Positions 54,201 to 63,570 of a DNA stretch of 64,000 bases are shown here, in pieces. Each line of letters opens with the position of its first letter. The stretch's first letter is position 1. This stretch comes from PGYT01 sp963675055. Its GTDB lineage: Bacteria; Bacteroidota; Ignavibacteria; Ignavibacteriales; Melioribacteraceae. Under the pieces are notes generated by a model. It was not told the origin of the DNA and did not search any database. It saw only the letters and a program-made list of their open reading frames with translations. A program made the translations under genes and the position numbers. Where the stretch lies: positions 248,001-312,000 of the forward strand of contig CAXXJE010000005.1 in the NCBI GenBank assembly GCA_963675055.2, in the 5' to 3' direction.

Positions 54201-55199
54201 TTAAAGAAGTGTTTTGTAACTTTGAAGTGTCTTCATATAATTTGCTCTTTCAAACGCGGCCGGCTCGGCAATGGATTTCTGACTCATACTTCCTTTCATA
54301 GTTTCGATAGAATCATATTCATTCTCTTCCATCCATTTCTTAACGCCTTCAAGAATCTCACCTACTCTGCCAATACCGTTCATAAGCAATTCGGAAGCCA
54401 TCATGGCAACGTCGCCGCCTGCCATCATAACCTTAATAACGTCAGCAGCGCTATGAACACCACTTGTTAACGCTAAGCTTGCCTGTACCTGTCCGTATAA
54501 TATTGCTATCCATCTTAACGGAAGTCTCATTTCCCAGCTTGTGCTGAGTACAAGGTTAGGAACTACTTCGAGTTTCTCAAGATCGAAATCAGGCTGATAA
54601 AACCTATTGAACAGTACGAGTGCATCGGCACCTGCCGCGTCAAGCCTTTTAGCCATATTAGCCGTTGATGTAAAGAAAGGACTCAGCTTAATTGCAACCG
54701 GAATATTAACATTTTCCTTAACTGCTTTAAGCACGTCAACGTACATATTCTCTATTTCAGACCCGGACAAATTCGGATTCGTCGGCAGATAGTATACGTT
54801 TAATTCCAGAGCATCTGCACCGGCATCCTGAATGTTTTTAGCGTATTTAACCCAACCGCCGTTGCTAACACCGTTAAGACTACCAACAACCGGTATATCA
54901 ACGGTTTTCTTGATATCAGCTATCAGATCAAGATACTCAACAGGACCAACTTTGAAATCTTCCGGTTCCGGGAAATATGAAGTAGCTTCCGCATAGCTTT
55001 CAGTACCGTAAGTTAAATAGTGATCGAGTTCACCAGATTCATGACTGATCTGTTCTTCAAACAGGGAATGAACGATAATCGCCGCAGCACCGGAGTCTTC
55101 CATTGACTTAACGTTATCGAGACTCCAGGTTAAAGGAGAAGCTGAAGGAACAATAGGATTCTTCAGTTCCAGTCCCATATATTTAGTTTTTAATTCCAT
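54201..55199 (-). CDS. Dihydroorotate dehydrogenase-like FMN protein
   Basis: This is a TIM-barrel flavoprotein of the DHOD family, 332 residues from ATG 55197-55199 (GGAGATAAA upstream). The opening MELKTKYMGLELKNPIVPSAS and the FMN-phosphate region (LALTSGVHSAADVIKVMMAGGDVAMMAS) fit the family. At the position of the catalytic NxxCPN loop the sequence reads NVYYLPTNPN, so the usual catalytic Cys or Ser is missing. A true role in pyrimidine synthesis is therefore doubtful. It follows nifJ by about 70 bp on the same strand, so a redox role linked to pyruvate:ferredoxin oxidoreductase is conceivable. An upstream in-frame ATG at 55223 is less likely. Confidence 0.88.
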   Translation of the reverse strand: MELKTKYMGLELKNPIVPSASPLTWSLDNVKSMEDSGAAAIIVHSLFEEQISHESGELDHYLTYGTESYAEATSYFPEPEDFKVGPVEYLDLIADIKKTVDIPVVGSLNGVSNGGWVKYAKNIQDAGADALELNVYYLPTNPNLSGSEIENMYVDVLKAVKENVNIPVAIKLSPFFTSTANMAKRLDAAGADALVLFNRFYQPDFDLEKLEVVPNLVLSTSWEMRLPLRWIAILYGQVQASLALTSGVHSAADVIKVMMAGGDVAMMASELLMNGIGRVGEILEGVKKWMEENEYDSIETMKGSMSQKSIAEPAAFERANYMKTLQSYKTLL

Positions 55200-55233
55200 T
55201 TTATCTCCAATTTTACTTTTCAAAATTTATGGT

Positions 55234-55260
55234 TTGAGGCAGCTTAATCAGCCGCCTCAA
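55234..55260 (-). terminator. Hairpin between nifJ and the DHOD-like gene
   Basis: TTGAGGCAGCT and AGCCGCCTCAA pair over 11 positions, with one G-U on the minus strand, around a 5-nt loop. It begins 10 nt after the nifJ stop codon and lies in the leader of the next gene. No T run follows. Confidence 0.55.
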
Positions 55261-55270
55261 TAAGATTCAG

Positions 55271-58200
55271 CTATGCATCTTCCCCGTCTCCGTCTGAAGA
55301 GAAATCGAATTCAGACAGCCTTTCGTACTTTTGCCACTTGCTAAGTACTTCACTCTGCGCTTCCTTCAATAGTTCTTTAGCATCTTCGGGTTTAAATTTA
55401 GTAAGCATTTTATATCTGTTTTCTTTGTATACGTAATCTTCCAATCTGATTTTTGGAGCTTTGGAATCTAATTTAAGAGGATTCTTGCCATTCTTAACAT
55501 TATCAGGATTAAACCTGAACAACGGCCAGTAACCTGAATCAACAGCTAGTTTTTGGTTTTCCATACCTTTCGCCATGTTAATTCCGTGTGCAATACAGTG
55601 GCTGTAAGCAATAATTATCGAAGGTCCGTCGTATGCCTCAGCTTCGATAAATGCTTTAAGAGTCTGGAGATCGTTCGATCCCATAGCGATCTGAGCTACA
55701 TAAACGTTTCCGTAAGTCATGGCCATCATTGCAAGATCCTTTTTAGGGGTCGGCTTTCCGCCGGCAGCAAACTTGGCAACAGCACCGAGTCCGGTCGCCT
55801 TGGAACACTGACCACCCGTATTCGAATAAACTTCAGTATCGAGTACAAGGATATTAACATTCTTTCCGGATGCGATAACATGATCTAGACCACCGTAACC
55901 AATATCATAAGCCCAGCCGTCACCACCGATAATCCAAACTGATTTCTTCACAAGATAATCGACTATCGGAATTAACTGCTTAGCTGCGTAATCGTCCATC
56001 TTCTCGAGTTCAGCTTTCAGTTTGGAAACCCTTTCGCGTTGCTCATAAATATCAGCTTCAGTTTTCTGTGCAGCAGTAAGTATTTGTTCCACAAGTTCTT
56101 TGTCGAGTTTATCATTTAGATTTGCAACTAATTCGCGCGCATATTCCTGATGTTTATCAATTGAGAGTCGCATACCGAAACCGAATTCAGCGTTATCTTC
56201 AAACAATGAATTCGACCATGCAGGACCGCGTCCGTCTTTGTTAACTGCCCAAGGAGTTGTAGGCAGGTTACCGCCGTAAATTGACGAGCATCCGGTAGCG
56301 TTGGCAACAACTGTTCTGTCACCAAATAACTGTGAAACCAATTTCACGTACGCTGTTTCACCGCAACCCGAGCAAGCACCTGAGAACTCAAACAGAGGCT
56401 GCAATAACTGGCTTCCTTTAATTGAACCGACGTTTAACTCTGCTCTGTCGTATTCAGGAATTGAGAGGAAGTAATCCCAGTTCGCTTTTTCCTGTTCCCT
56501 GATCGGAATCTGCTCAACCATATTGATTGCTTTAAGTTTGGTTTCCTGTTTGTTCTTGGCAGGACAAACATCAATACAAAGAGCACATCCGGTACAATCT
56601 TCAACTGCAACCTGGATAGTGTAAGCTTTACCGGCGTATTCTTTCCCTTTTGCTTCAGTCCATTTGAAAGCTTCGGGAGCTTTTTCAGCATATGATTTAT
56701 CATAGGTTTTAACTCTGATTGTTCCATGCGGACAAACCATAGCGCATTTACCGCACTGTATACAAACATCGGCATCCCATGCAGGAACTTCGAGAGCAAT
56801 ATTTCGTTTTTCCCATTGAGTTGTTGCGGTTGGGAAAGTACCGTCGATAGGCATATCGCTAACCGGAATATTATCACCTTTACCTGCCATCATAACGCCG
56901 AGAACGTTTTTAACGTAATCGGGCGCTTCATCAGAAACGATTGGCGGCAGTGAGATTTCACTGGTAACCGAAGCAGGAACTTCAATTTTATGCAGATTTG
57001 CGAGCGTCTGATCAACGGCTTCGTAGTTCTTCTTGACTATTTCTTCACCTTTTGCACCGTATGTCTTTTCGATTGCTTTTTTGATCTGCGCAATTGCTTC
57101 GTCTTTTTCCAATACACCTGAAATTGCGAAGAAGCAAGTCTGCATTATTGTATTTATTCTTGCACCCATTCCGGTAGCTTTTGCAACGGTATAAGCGTCA
57201 ATTGAGTAGAATTCTAGTTTCTTATCTATTATGTTTTGTTGAACTTTCTTAGGCAGTTTATTCCATGTTTCTTCCTGGGTAAAAGGACTATTCAGAAGGA
57301 AGGTTCCGCCGTCAACCATTTTTTCGAGCACATCAAATTTCTCGAGTAGGTTGAACTGATGACATGCAATAAACTTGGCGCTCTGAATCAAGTAAGTAGA
57401 ATGAATTTCATTCTTACCGAATCTTAAGTGAGATATCGTTGTTGAACCCGATTTCTTGGAGTCATAAACGAAATATCCCTGTGCAAAGTTCTCGGTTTCT
57501 TCACCGATAATTTTGATAGAGTTTTTATTAGCACCAACTGTACCGTCAGCGCCGAGCCCGAAAAACATTGCGCGAACAACATCATCACCTTCTGTAATGA
57601 ATGAAGGATCGAAATCCAGGCTGGTATTCGTAACATCGTCAACAATACCAACAGTGAAATGATTTTTCGGAGTATCTGCTTTCAGGTTATCGAACACACC
57701 TTTAACCATTGCCGGAGTGAATTCTTTGGAAGATAATCCATACCTTCCGCCTACGATCTTCGGCATTGCTGCAAATTTAGGTTTGTCGCCCCGCCATATC
57801 TTCACTTAACGCATTTACAATATCAAGATACAGAGGTTCGCCGCCTGCGCCCGGCTCTTTTGTTCTGTCGAGAACCGAAATTTTTTCAACGCTCGCCGGT
57901 AGCGCATCAATTAAATGCTGATTTGAGAATGGTCTGTATAATCTTACAACAAGAACACCGACTTTTTCTTCCATCTTTTCAGTCATATATTCAACAGTTT
58001 CAAGCGCAGTTTTCACTACCTGAACCCATCATAACGATAACACGTTTAGCATCCGGTGCACCGTAGTAATCGAATAGATGATACTGGCGTCCTGTCAGTT
58101 TGGCGAATTTATCCATTGCTTTCTGAACTATCTCCGGACAGGCGTCATAAAACTTGTTAACGGTTTCTCTTCCCTGGAAGTAAACATCAGGATTCTGAGC

Positions 58201-58854
58201 AGTACCTCTAAGTACAGGATGATCAGGACTTAATGCTCTTTCGCGGTGAGCCTGAACAAGCTCATCATCAATCATGGATTTAATATCTTCCTGGGTTAAC
58301 TGTTCAATTTTATTAACCTCATGAGATGATCGGAATCCGTCGAAGAAGTGAATAAAAGGGATCCTAGATTCAAGTGTAGCAGCGTGAGTTACTGCTGCAA
58401 GATCCATAACTTCCTGAATTGACCCTGAGGCGAGCAGACCAAATCCTGTTTGCCTTGTAGCCATAACATCACTGTGGTCTCCGAAAATTGATAAAGCCTG
58501 AGCCGCTATTGAACGAGCGGAGACATGGAAAACAGCCGGGGTTAATTCACCTGCTATCTTATACATATTCGGAATCATCAGCAGTAAGCCCTGTGAAGCG
58601 GTAAATGTAGTTGTAAGAGAACCACTCTGAAGTGCTCCATGAACTGCACCTGCAGCACCACCTTCACTCTGCATTTCAGCAACTTTGGGAATCGTTCCCC
58701 AGATATTTTTTTTACCCTGGGCTGCCCAGGAATCGGACAATTCACCCATACCGGATGAGGGAGTAATCGGGTAAATTGCGATTACTTCGCTGGCATTAAA
58801 TGCAACATAAGCAGCTGCCTCATTTCCATCAATGGTTATTTTCTTTCTCGCCAT
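55271..58854 (-). pseudogene. nifJ: Pyruvate:ferredoxin (flavodoxin) oxidoreductase, interrupted by two +1 frameshifts
   Basis: The single-chain PFOR converts pyruvate and CoA to acetyl-CoA, CO2 and reduced ferredoxin. Three open segments (58000-58854, 57777-58016, 55271-57805) together give the whole protein in order. Removing one base from AAAA near 58010-58013 restores GSGSETALETVEY. Removing one from GGGG near 57789-57792 restores MAGDKPKF. The repaired length is about 1193 residues, normal for the family. Visible parts: ITPSSGMGELSD (domain I), MMGSG and PKIVGGRYGL, two ferredoxin clusters (CIQCGKCAMVCPHG and CTGCALCIDVCPAKN), CSGCGET, and TPP/Mg binding in GGDGWAYDIGYGG with VYSNTGGQCSKAT. 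All catalytic regions look intact, so homopolymer errors are the simplest explanation. A recent inactivation is the alternative. Confidence 0.93.
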
Positions 58855-59305
58855 TAATATTACCTCAAATTTATTGATTAATGTTCAAATCTTAATTACA
58901 CTGATTTTTATTTTAGTCTAGCAAATATTTTGCCACTATAAAGATTCTATTGTCTTCTTTAATTTCAGCAAATATTCAAAGAAAACTACATTTAGTCTGT
59001 CCAGATACTAGGAAATAACGATTAAAAAATCTTATAAATAAGAATGGGTTCTAATATCGATATTTGCCAATATTAAATGTACAAATATTTGTTAAGAATA
59101 TAAAGACAACAGCATCTTTTTGGACTCTTTCCGGAACTGCTTAAAATAAACTGGTTTACATATTATCAATATTCAACCGAAATTATTATATTAAGATAAT
59201 CGTTATACTTACTCAGACTGGGCTAAAAATAATCTGTTTTTTTTCGAACATTATGCACTTTATTCTGTTTTGAGAATAAAATCAACTATATTATTTTAAT
59301 ATCTA
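58855..59305. other. 451-bp AT-rich divergent promoter region
   Basis: It separates nifJ (minus) from the PAS histidine kinase (plus) and should hold both promoters. I see no gene, RNA or convincing repeat. Confidence 0.5.
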
Positions 59306-60877
59306 ATGAAAACAACCATAAATAAACCTGATGAAAATATTATAGCTGTAATTAGCCCGGATGGCGAGGTAGTTTTCAGTAATTCAGAGTTTATTAAACT
59401 TACTAAAGACTTCAATGTAGACAATTTTTCAGTGTTGTTCGGATCAGAAGTTGAAAATCCACCTTCAGATTTCCCTGGATTGCTGAAGGTTCTCATGAAG
59501 AAAATAAACATTAGTCTTAATAAAGGAATTGAAACGAGATTTGATTATTCTGAGCCGGAATCGAAAGAAGTCGGATACAATTTCTTTTGTTATCCCGTTA
59601 TTGACAGCGATAAAAAAATTGTGTGCGCTGTCCTTCTCGGCATAAAAACGGAAGTACAGATTGCAGATTCAAAGCGTCAAGGATTCTTATTCTCCGCAGC
59701 TTTTTTTTATCATTTCGCCTGTGATAATGAGTTAAATATAACCTCAGCAGTTACGAACACTCAACTTGATACAGAACATTTAAATTCCAGGAATATATCC
59801 GAATTTATCCCTGGAAAACTTGTCGGGAAAATATCGGAAAAGTTGAAGTCCTTTGAACCCGGTATAAAATTCATTCAGTTTAAGTATGATTTTGTTATTT
59901 CCGATCGCAGTGTTAATGCTGACATTAAACTCCTGAAAAACTCCAAAGGAGTAACTATTATAATGGAGGACTTGACTGATCCGATTTCAAAGGATGACGA
60001 ACTGAGAAAATATGTCGAGGAACTTCATTACAGCAAGATAATCTCAGAGCAGTACGCAAAAGAACTGACCCTGGTAAACAAAAAACTGAATGAATCTGAA
60101 GAAGAGCTGAAAATAATCAACGCTGATAAGGATAAGTTCTTCAGCATTGTTGCACACGATCTCAGAAGTCCATTTTCTTCGCTTCTCGGGTTTTCAGATT
60201 TTTTATCAAAAGAAGCTGCGAATCTGTCTGTGAATGAAGTTCAAACCTACGCTAAAAGTATATTTACAACAGGTAGACATATACTTTCACTGCTCGAAAA
60301 TTTACTTCAATGGTCCAGGGTTCAATTGGGAAGAATTGAATTCACTCCGGAAGTGTATAATCTGACTGAACAGTTGAACTCGCTGTATGAATATTTTGAG
60401 CACATTTCGGCAGGAAAAAATGTAACAATAACGCTCAAGTCAAATGAAAAAATGACAGTATATGCTGACAGGAACATGATAGAAACCGCAATTAGGAATT
60501 TACTCTCTAATTCGGTTAAGTTTACAGGCGATGGAGGAAGTATTCAACTATCAGCTGTGAGAAAAAAAGGCTATATTGAGATACGGGTGAAAGATAACGG
60601 GGTTGGGATGTCGCAGGAAGTCCAAAAAAAGTTATTCAGGATAGATTCGCAGCATTCTACCCTCGGCACACGGAATGAGAAAGGGTCCGGATTGGGACTG
60701 TTGATATGTAAGGAATTTATTGAGAAAAATAACGGTGAAATATCTGTTGTCAGCCAATTAGGTAAAGGTACTGTTTTTACAATAAGAATTCCTCAGGGCA
60801 AAACCCCCGGTAAAAATCCTGATTCGGGGAAAGGGATTAAAGCACAGAAATCAAGCGGGTATCAGTTCAGCAAGTGA
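59306..60877 (+). CDS. PAS-domain sensor histidine kinase, soluble
   Basis: This 523-residue kinase has no membrane segment. The N-terminus (about 10-115) is PAS-like (IIAVISPDGEVVFSNSEFIKL), a second less clear sensor region spans about 125-222, and a coiled coil covers about 228-275. The HisKA box is FFSIVAHDLRSPFSSLLGF with His284. The ATPase part shows RNLLSNSVKFT, VKDNGVGMS and KGSGLGLLICKEF. It is followed after 37 bp by a degenerate NtrC-like gene on the same strand, the natural candidate partner, although that protein lacks a phosphorylatable receiver. Confidence 0.93.
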   Translation: MKTTINKPDENIIAVISPDGEVVFSNSEFIKLTKDFNVDNFSVLFGSEVENPPSDFPGLLKVLMKKINISLNKGIETRFDYSEPESKEVGYNFFCYPVIDSDKKIVCAVLLGIKTEVQIADSKRQGFLFSAAFFYHFACDNELNITSAVTNTQLDTEHLNSRNISEFIPGKLVGKISEKLKSFEPGIKFIQFKYDFVISDRSVNADIKLLKNSKGVTIIMEDLTDPISKDDELRKYVEELHYSKIISEQYAKELTLVNKKLNESEEELKIINADKDKFFSIVAHDLRSPFSSLLGFSDFLSKEAANLSVNEVQTYAKSIFTTGRHILSLLENLLQWSRVQLGRIEFTPEVYNLTEQLNSLYEYFEHISAGKNVTITLKSNEKMTVYADRNMIETAIRNLLSNSVKFTGDGGSIQLSAVRKKGYIEIRVKDNGVGMSQEVQKKLFRIDSQHSTLGTRNEKGSGLGLLICKEFIEKNNGEISVVSQLGKGTVFTIRIPQGKTPGKNPDSGKGIKAQKSSGYQFSK

Positions 60878-60914
60878 ATGCTTACTTAAACCATTATTAA
60901 TAATACAAGATGAA

Positions 60915-62258
60915 ATGAAAGAATCTCAGGCAAAGCTTTATTTAATCAGCGATATGGGATCAAACAATCAGGTTGAAAACTTATTTGGTGAAATTGGTGA
61001 TTACAGACTTGATGTTGTAAGTACAAATGATATCACTTTCGATCAAAAATCTCCATCGATATACATAATCTTAATTACAATGGAAGACTCCCCCGTTTTA
61101 GAAAAATTACTGAAAGTTAAAAACATTCGGAAGGACAGGGTAGTCTTCCTTTTAACCGAATCATCTGCCAGATCAGTGATCAAACTTGTGCGTAAGGGAT
61201 TCTCGAAAATCTATGAAATACCGGAAGACATTAAGGAGCTTAAGAATTTTCTTTTATCCGAGTTAAAGGGTCTGGACGTAAATTTTAGAAGTAAATTCAG
61301 AGGACTTTCAGGTGACGAAGAAAACCTACGCTTGATCTTTGGATTCGGGCGGGATTCTGAAAAACAAATAAAGAAAATTAAGGATACGTCGAGGAGTAAA
61401 AAGATAAACATAATTCTTGAAGGTGAATTCGGTCTATTGAAATCTAATTTAGCACATAGTATTCACAGCGTTAATCTGAAAAAAAATGACTGTTTCACCG
61501 AGTTTATACTTCCCTATTCAGATGTCGGAAAGTACTCATTAAAAATTGAATCTGAAGATGCCACGTGGTATAAAGACGTTGATAATGAGAGTTCACTAGC
61601 TAAAACACTTTTCCCTGGAACAATACTTCTAAACAATGTTCATGAAATGAGTCTACCAGTACAAAAAAGACTCAGCACTTTACTCGCATCATTATCAGGA
61701 CAGAATTTGCACAGGATTATCGCGACAACCGAAGAGGACCTGTTCAGCCTGTGTAAAAAAGGAAAGTTCGATGAAAGATTCTATTATTTTCTGAATACAG
61801 CGCATTTTACACTAGTTCCTTTAAGATTCCGTAAGGATGATATTCAAAACATATTCGAGCATTTTATCCTTGAGCATTCCAACCGGTTTTCAAAGGAAAT
61901 AACCAAAATTGATAATGAAATTCTCGATTTTATATACTCGTACCCCTGGTTGGGAAATATACAGGAATTAAGCAATGCTGTTGAAAATGCAGTTACTTTA
62001 TCAGGATCTACAACGCTCAAGATTGATGATTTTACGAATGTTATCCATAAAAACACTCCTAAAACCGGATACAAAAGCTTGAATTCCGATGTTTTACCGG
62101 ATCAAATATTACTAGAAATAAACTTCAATAATACCTCTCTGGATGAACTTACTACAATGTACGTGAAAGACGTTCTTTCAAAAATGAATAATAATAAAAG
62201 CAGAACAGCCGAAATACTTGGAATTACTCGGCCGACACTTCAAAAAATCATTTCCTGA
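60915..62258 (+). CDS. Degenerate NtrC-like regulator (pseudo-receiver, dead AAA+ core, Fis-type HTH)
   Basis: Over 447 residues the protein follows the order of sigma-54 activators, but key residues are lost. The receiver-like part (about 7-115) has no phospho-acceptor Asp at the end of strand 3 (YIILITMED) and no KP near GFSKIYEIP. The P-loop GESGTGKE is GEFGLLKS (171-177 area, Lys176 kept). The GAFTGA loop for sigma-54 contact is absent. Walker B GGTLFLDE is PGTILLNN. Sensor I (RIIATTEEDL), the arginine-finger region (DERFYYFLNTAHFTLVPLRFRKDDI) and YPWLGNIQELSNAVENAV remain. The C-terminus is an intact Fis-like helix-turn-helix (NKSRTAEILGITRPTLQKI). It probably binds DNA without ATP-driven activation. 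Confidence 0.88.
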   Translation: MKESQAKLYLISDMGSNNQVENLFGEIGDYRLDVVSTNDITFDQKSPSIYIILITMEDSPVLEKLLKVKNIRKDRVVFLLTESSARSVIKLVRKGFSKIYEIPEDIKELKNFLLSELKGLDVNFRSKFRGLSGDEENLRLIFGFGRDSEKQIKKIKDTSRSKKINIILEGEFGLLKSNLAHSIHSVNLKKNDCFTEFILPYSDVGKYSLKIESEDATWYKDVDNESSLAKTLFPGTILLNNVHEMSLPVQKRLSTLLASLSGQNLHRIIATTEEDLFSLCKKGKFDERFYYFLNTAHFTLVPLRFRKDDIQNIFEHFILEHSNRFSKEITKIDNEILDFIYSYPWLGNIQELSNAVENAVTLSGSTTLKIDDFTNVIHKNTPKTGYKSLNSDVLPDQILLEINFNNTSLDELTTMYVKDVLSKMNNNKSRTAEILGITRPTLQKIIS

Positions 62259-62553
62259 ATAAGGAGAAATCAACATTTCTTGTATCAAATTGAATTCAGA
62301 TACCATTTTGAAACAGAATAAAAACTGCGTTTTTATTTCATATATAACGTTTTAAGTTCAAAAAATGGCAGTTAAGCATTATTTATTCAGTGTAAAAACC
62401 GTCATTAGAAGTTAATTTCGACTCTTTCCCACTTCATCAAATAACTCGCCTTGTTATACAGCATACTTGGCACACCTATTGGACTATTTGAAATCCGAAA
62501 CTTGGGGATATTATAAATTTTCAAAATTTCTCAATAAAAATGAGGAAGTAAAA

Positions 62554-62964
62554 ATGAGATTATTAGTACTACTTACAGCAGTTCTTTTCGTCTGTATCGG
62601 TTGTTCTACCGATTCAATACAAACAGAAAGGAATGAGATAATTGCTGAGTTTAATACGGGTAGACACTTCAGCAGTACTCCCCTTCCCCAAAACATTAAT
62701 GAATTATCTACACATGAGTTCATTCAGGTAATTTTGTCCCCGCTTAAAAATAACGAACACGATATTGCTAAACCAATTATGCTAAGTGCGGGTTTCGGAT
62801 TTCATAAACTCAATCCGATTGAAAATGACATTTACATATTGCATGCGAATGCAGATGATATACAGTTGAAAGAAATAAAAGATAATAATTTTAAAAATGT
62901 AAAAAAGAATAAGGTAGCCAAGACGGTAATACATCATTTATCCAGCTATGCATTCACTAACTAA
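62554..62964 (+). CDS. Small lipoprotein of unknown function
   Basis: I do not recognise this family. The best start is ATG 62554 (136 residues), with GAGGAAG at 62542-62548. It begins MRLLVLLTAVLFVCIGC, a type II signal peptide with Cys17. The open frame extends 29 codons further upstream, but that extension would place charged residues before the signal peptide. The mature protein is polar, with HFSSTPLPQNINELS and a lysine/asparagine-rich end (KDNNFKNVKKNKVAK). It is 24 bp upstream of another lipoprotein gene and probably shares its transcript. Confidence 0.78.
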   Translation: MRLLVLLTAVLFVCIGCSTDSIQTERNEIIAEFNTGRHFSSTPLPQNINELSTHEFIQVILSPLKNNEHDIAKPIMLSAGFGFHKLNPIENDIYILHANADDIQLKEIKDNNFKNVKKNKVAKTVIHHLSSYAFTN

Positions 62965-62988
62965 AATTATCTTTGGTAAGGGAACAAA

Positions 62989-63570
62989 ATGAAGAAAACA
63001 TATATAGTACTAATACTATTCTTAGCCATATTCTACGGGTGTTCCGAGAAAACAAGTCTTGTTGAACCGGATTTATCTTCACCTGTAAGCGAGAACTCAT
63101 TTAACTTTTTGAATTTGCCGGCCCGTCAGGGGAACTCATTATATAAAATTCACAAAGCAAGTAAAGAAATTATAAATTCGGAAGGCGGTACAATCAGCAT
63201 TAATGACGAATATTCGGCAGCTGACGGAGAAATTGTAAAAGTATTTGCGAGTATTGAATTTCCAGCCGGAGCTTTTTTCGGTGATTCGGATTTGAGTTAC
63301 AACATTGAAATGACGTTGGATGACGAAACAACTTCCGAATCTTTTTCACCTCATATGTATTTTAATAAATACCCTGTTTATAACGTAAGGTATGAAGGGC
63401 TTGACCTGAGCAATGTAAACACGGATGAAATAAAATTCATGTTTCGCGGTGATGACGGATCTGTTGAGGAACTCGAATATGATCCGATCAGAATTGACAC
63501 ATCAGCCGGAACACTGGAAGTACAGAATGTAAAATTACCACACTTCTCAAGATATGGATTTGGTAACTAG
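62989..63570 (+). CDS. Lipoprotein, paralogue of the one at 35823-36335
   Basis: The 193-residue product has a type II signal peptide (YIVLILFLAIFYGC, Cys18). The mature part is beta-rich: GGTISINDEY, ASIEFPAGAF, FSPHMYFNKYP, GLDLSNVNTDEIKF and the end HFSRYGFGN. The block order and spacing match the lipoprotein at 35823-36335, so they are paralogues. Function is unknown; the fold may be ZU5-like. Both copies sit near signal-transduction genes. This one follows a histidine kinase and a degenerate NtrC-like gene, with another lipoprotein just upstream. Confidence 0.85.
   Translation: MKKTYIVLILFLAIFYGCSEKTSLVEPDLSSPVSENSFNFLNLPARQGNSLYKIHKASKEIINSEGGTISINDEYSAADGEIVKVFASIEFPAGAFFGDSDLSYNIEMTLDDETTSESFSPHMYFNKYPVYNVRYEGLDLSNVNTDEIKFMFRGDDGSVEELEYDPIRIDTSAGTLEVQNVKLPHFSRYGFGN

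Noticed and set aside
57777..58016. Short reading frame of 79 codons as a separate small gene
   Set aside because: It encodes the PFOR segment between two frameshifts (VGVLVVRLYRPFSNQHL) and continues both neighbouring pieces, so it belongs to nifJ.
57780..58020. Programmed ribosomal frameshifting in nifJ
   Set aside because: Neither site has a slippery heptamer with a downstream structure I can see, and PFOR is not known to use frameshifting. Two separate sites make it less likely still.
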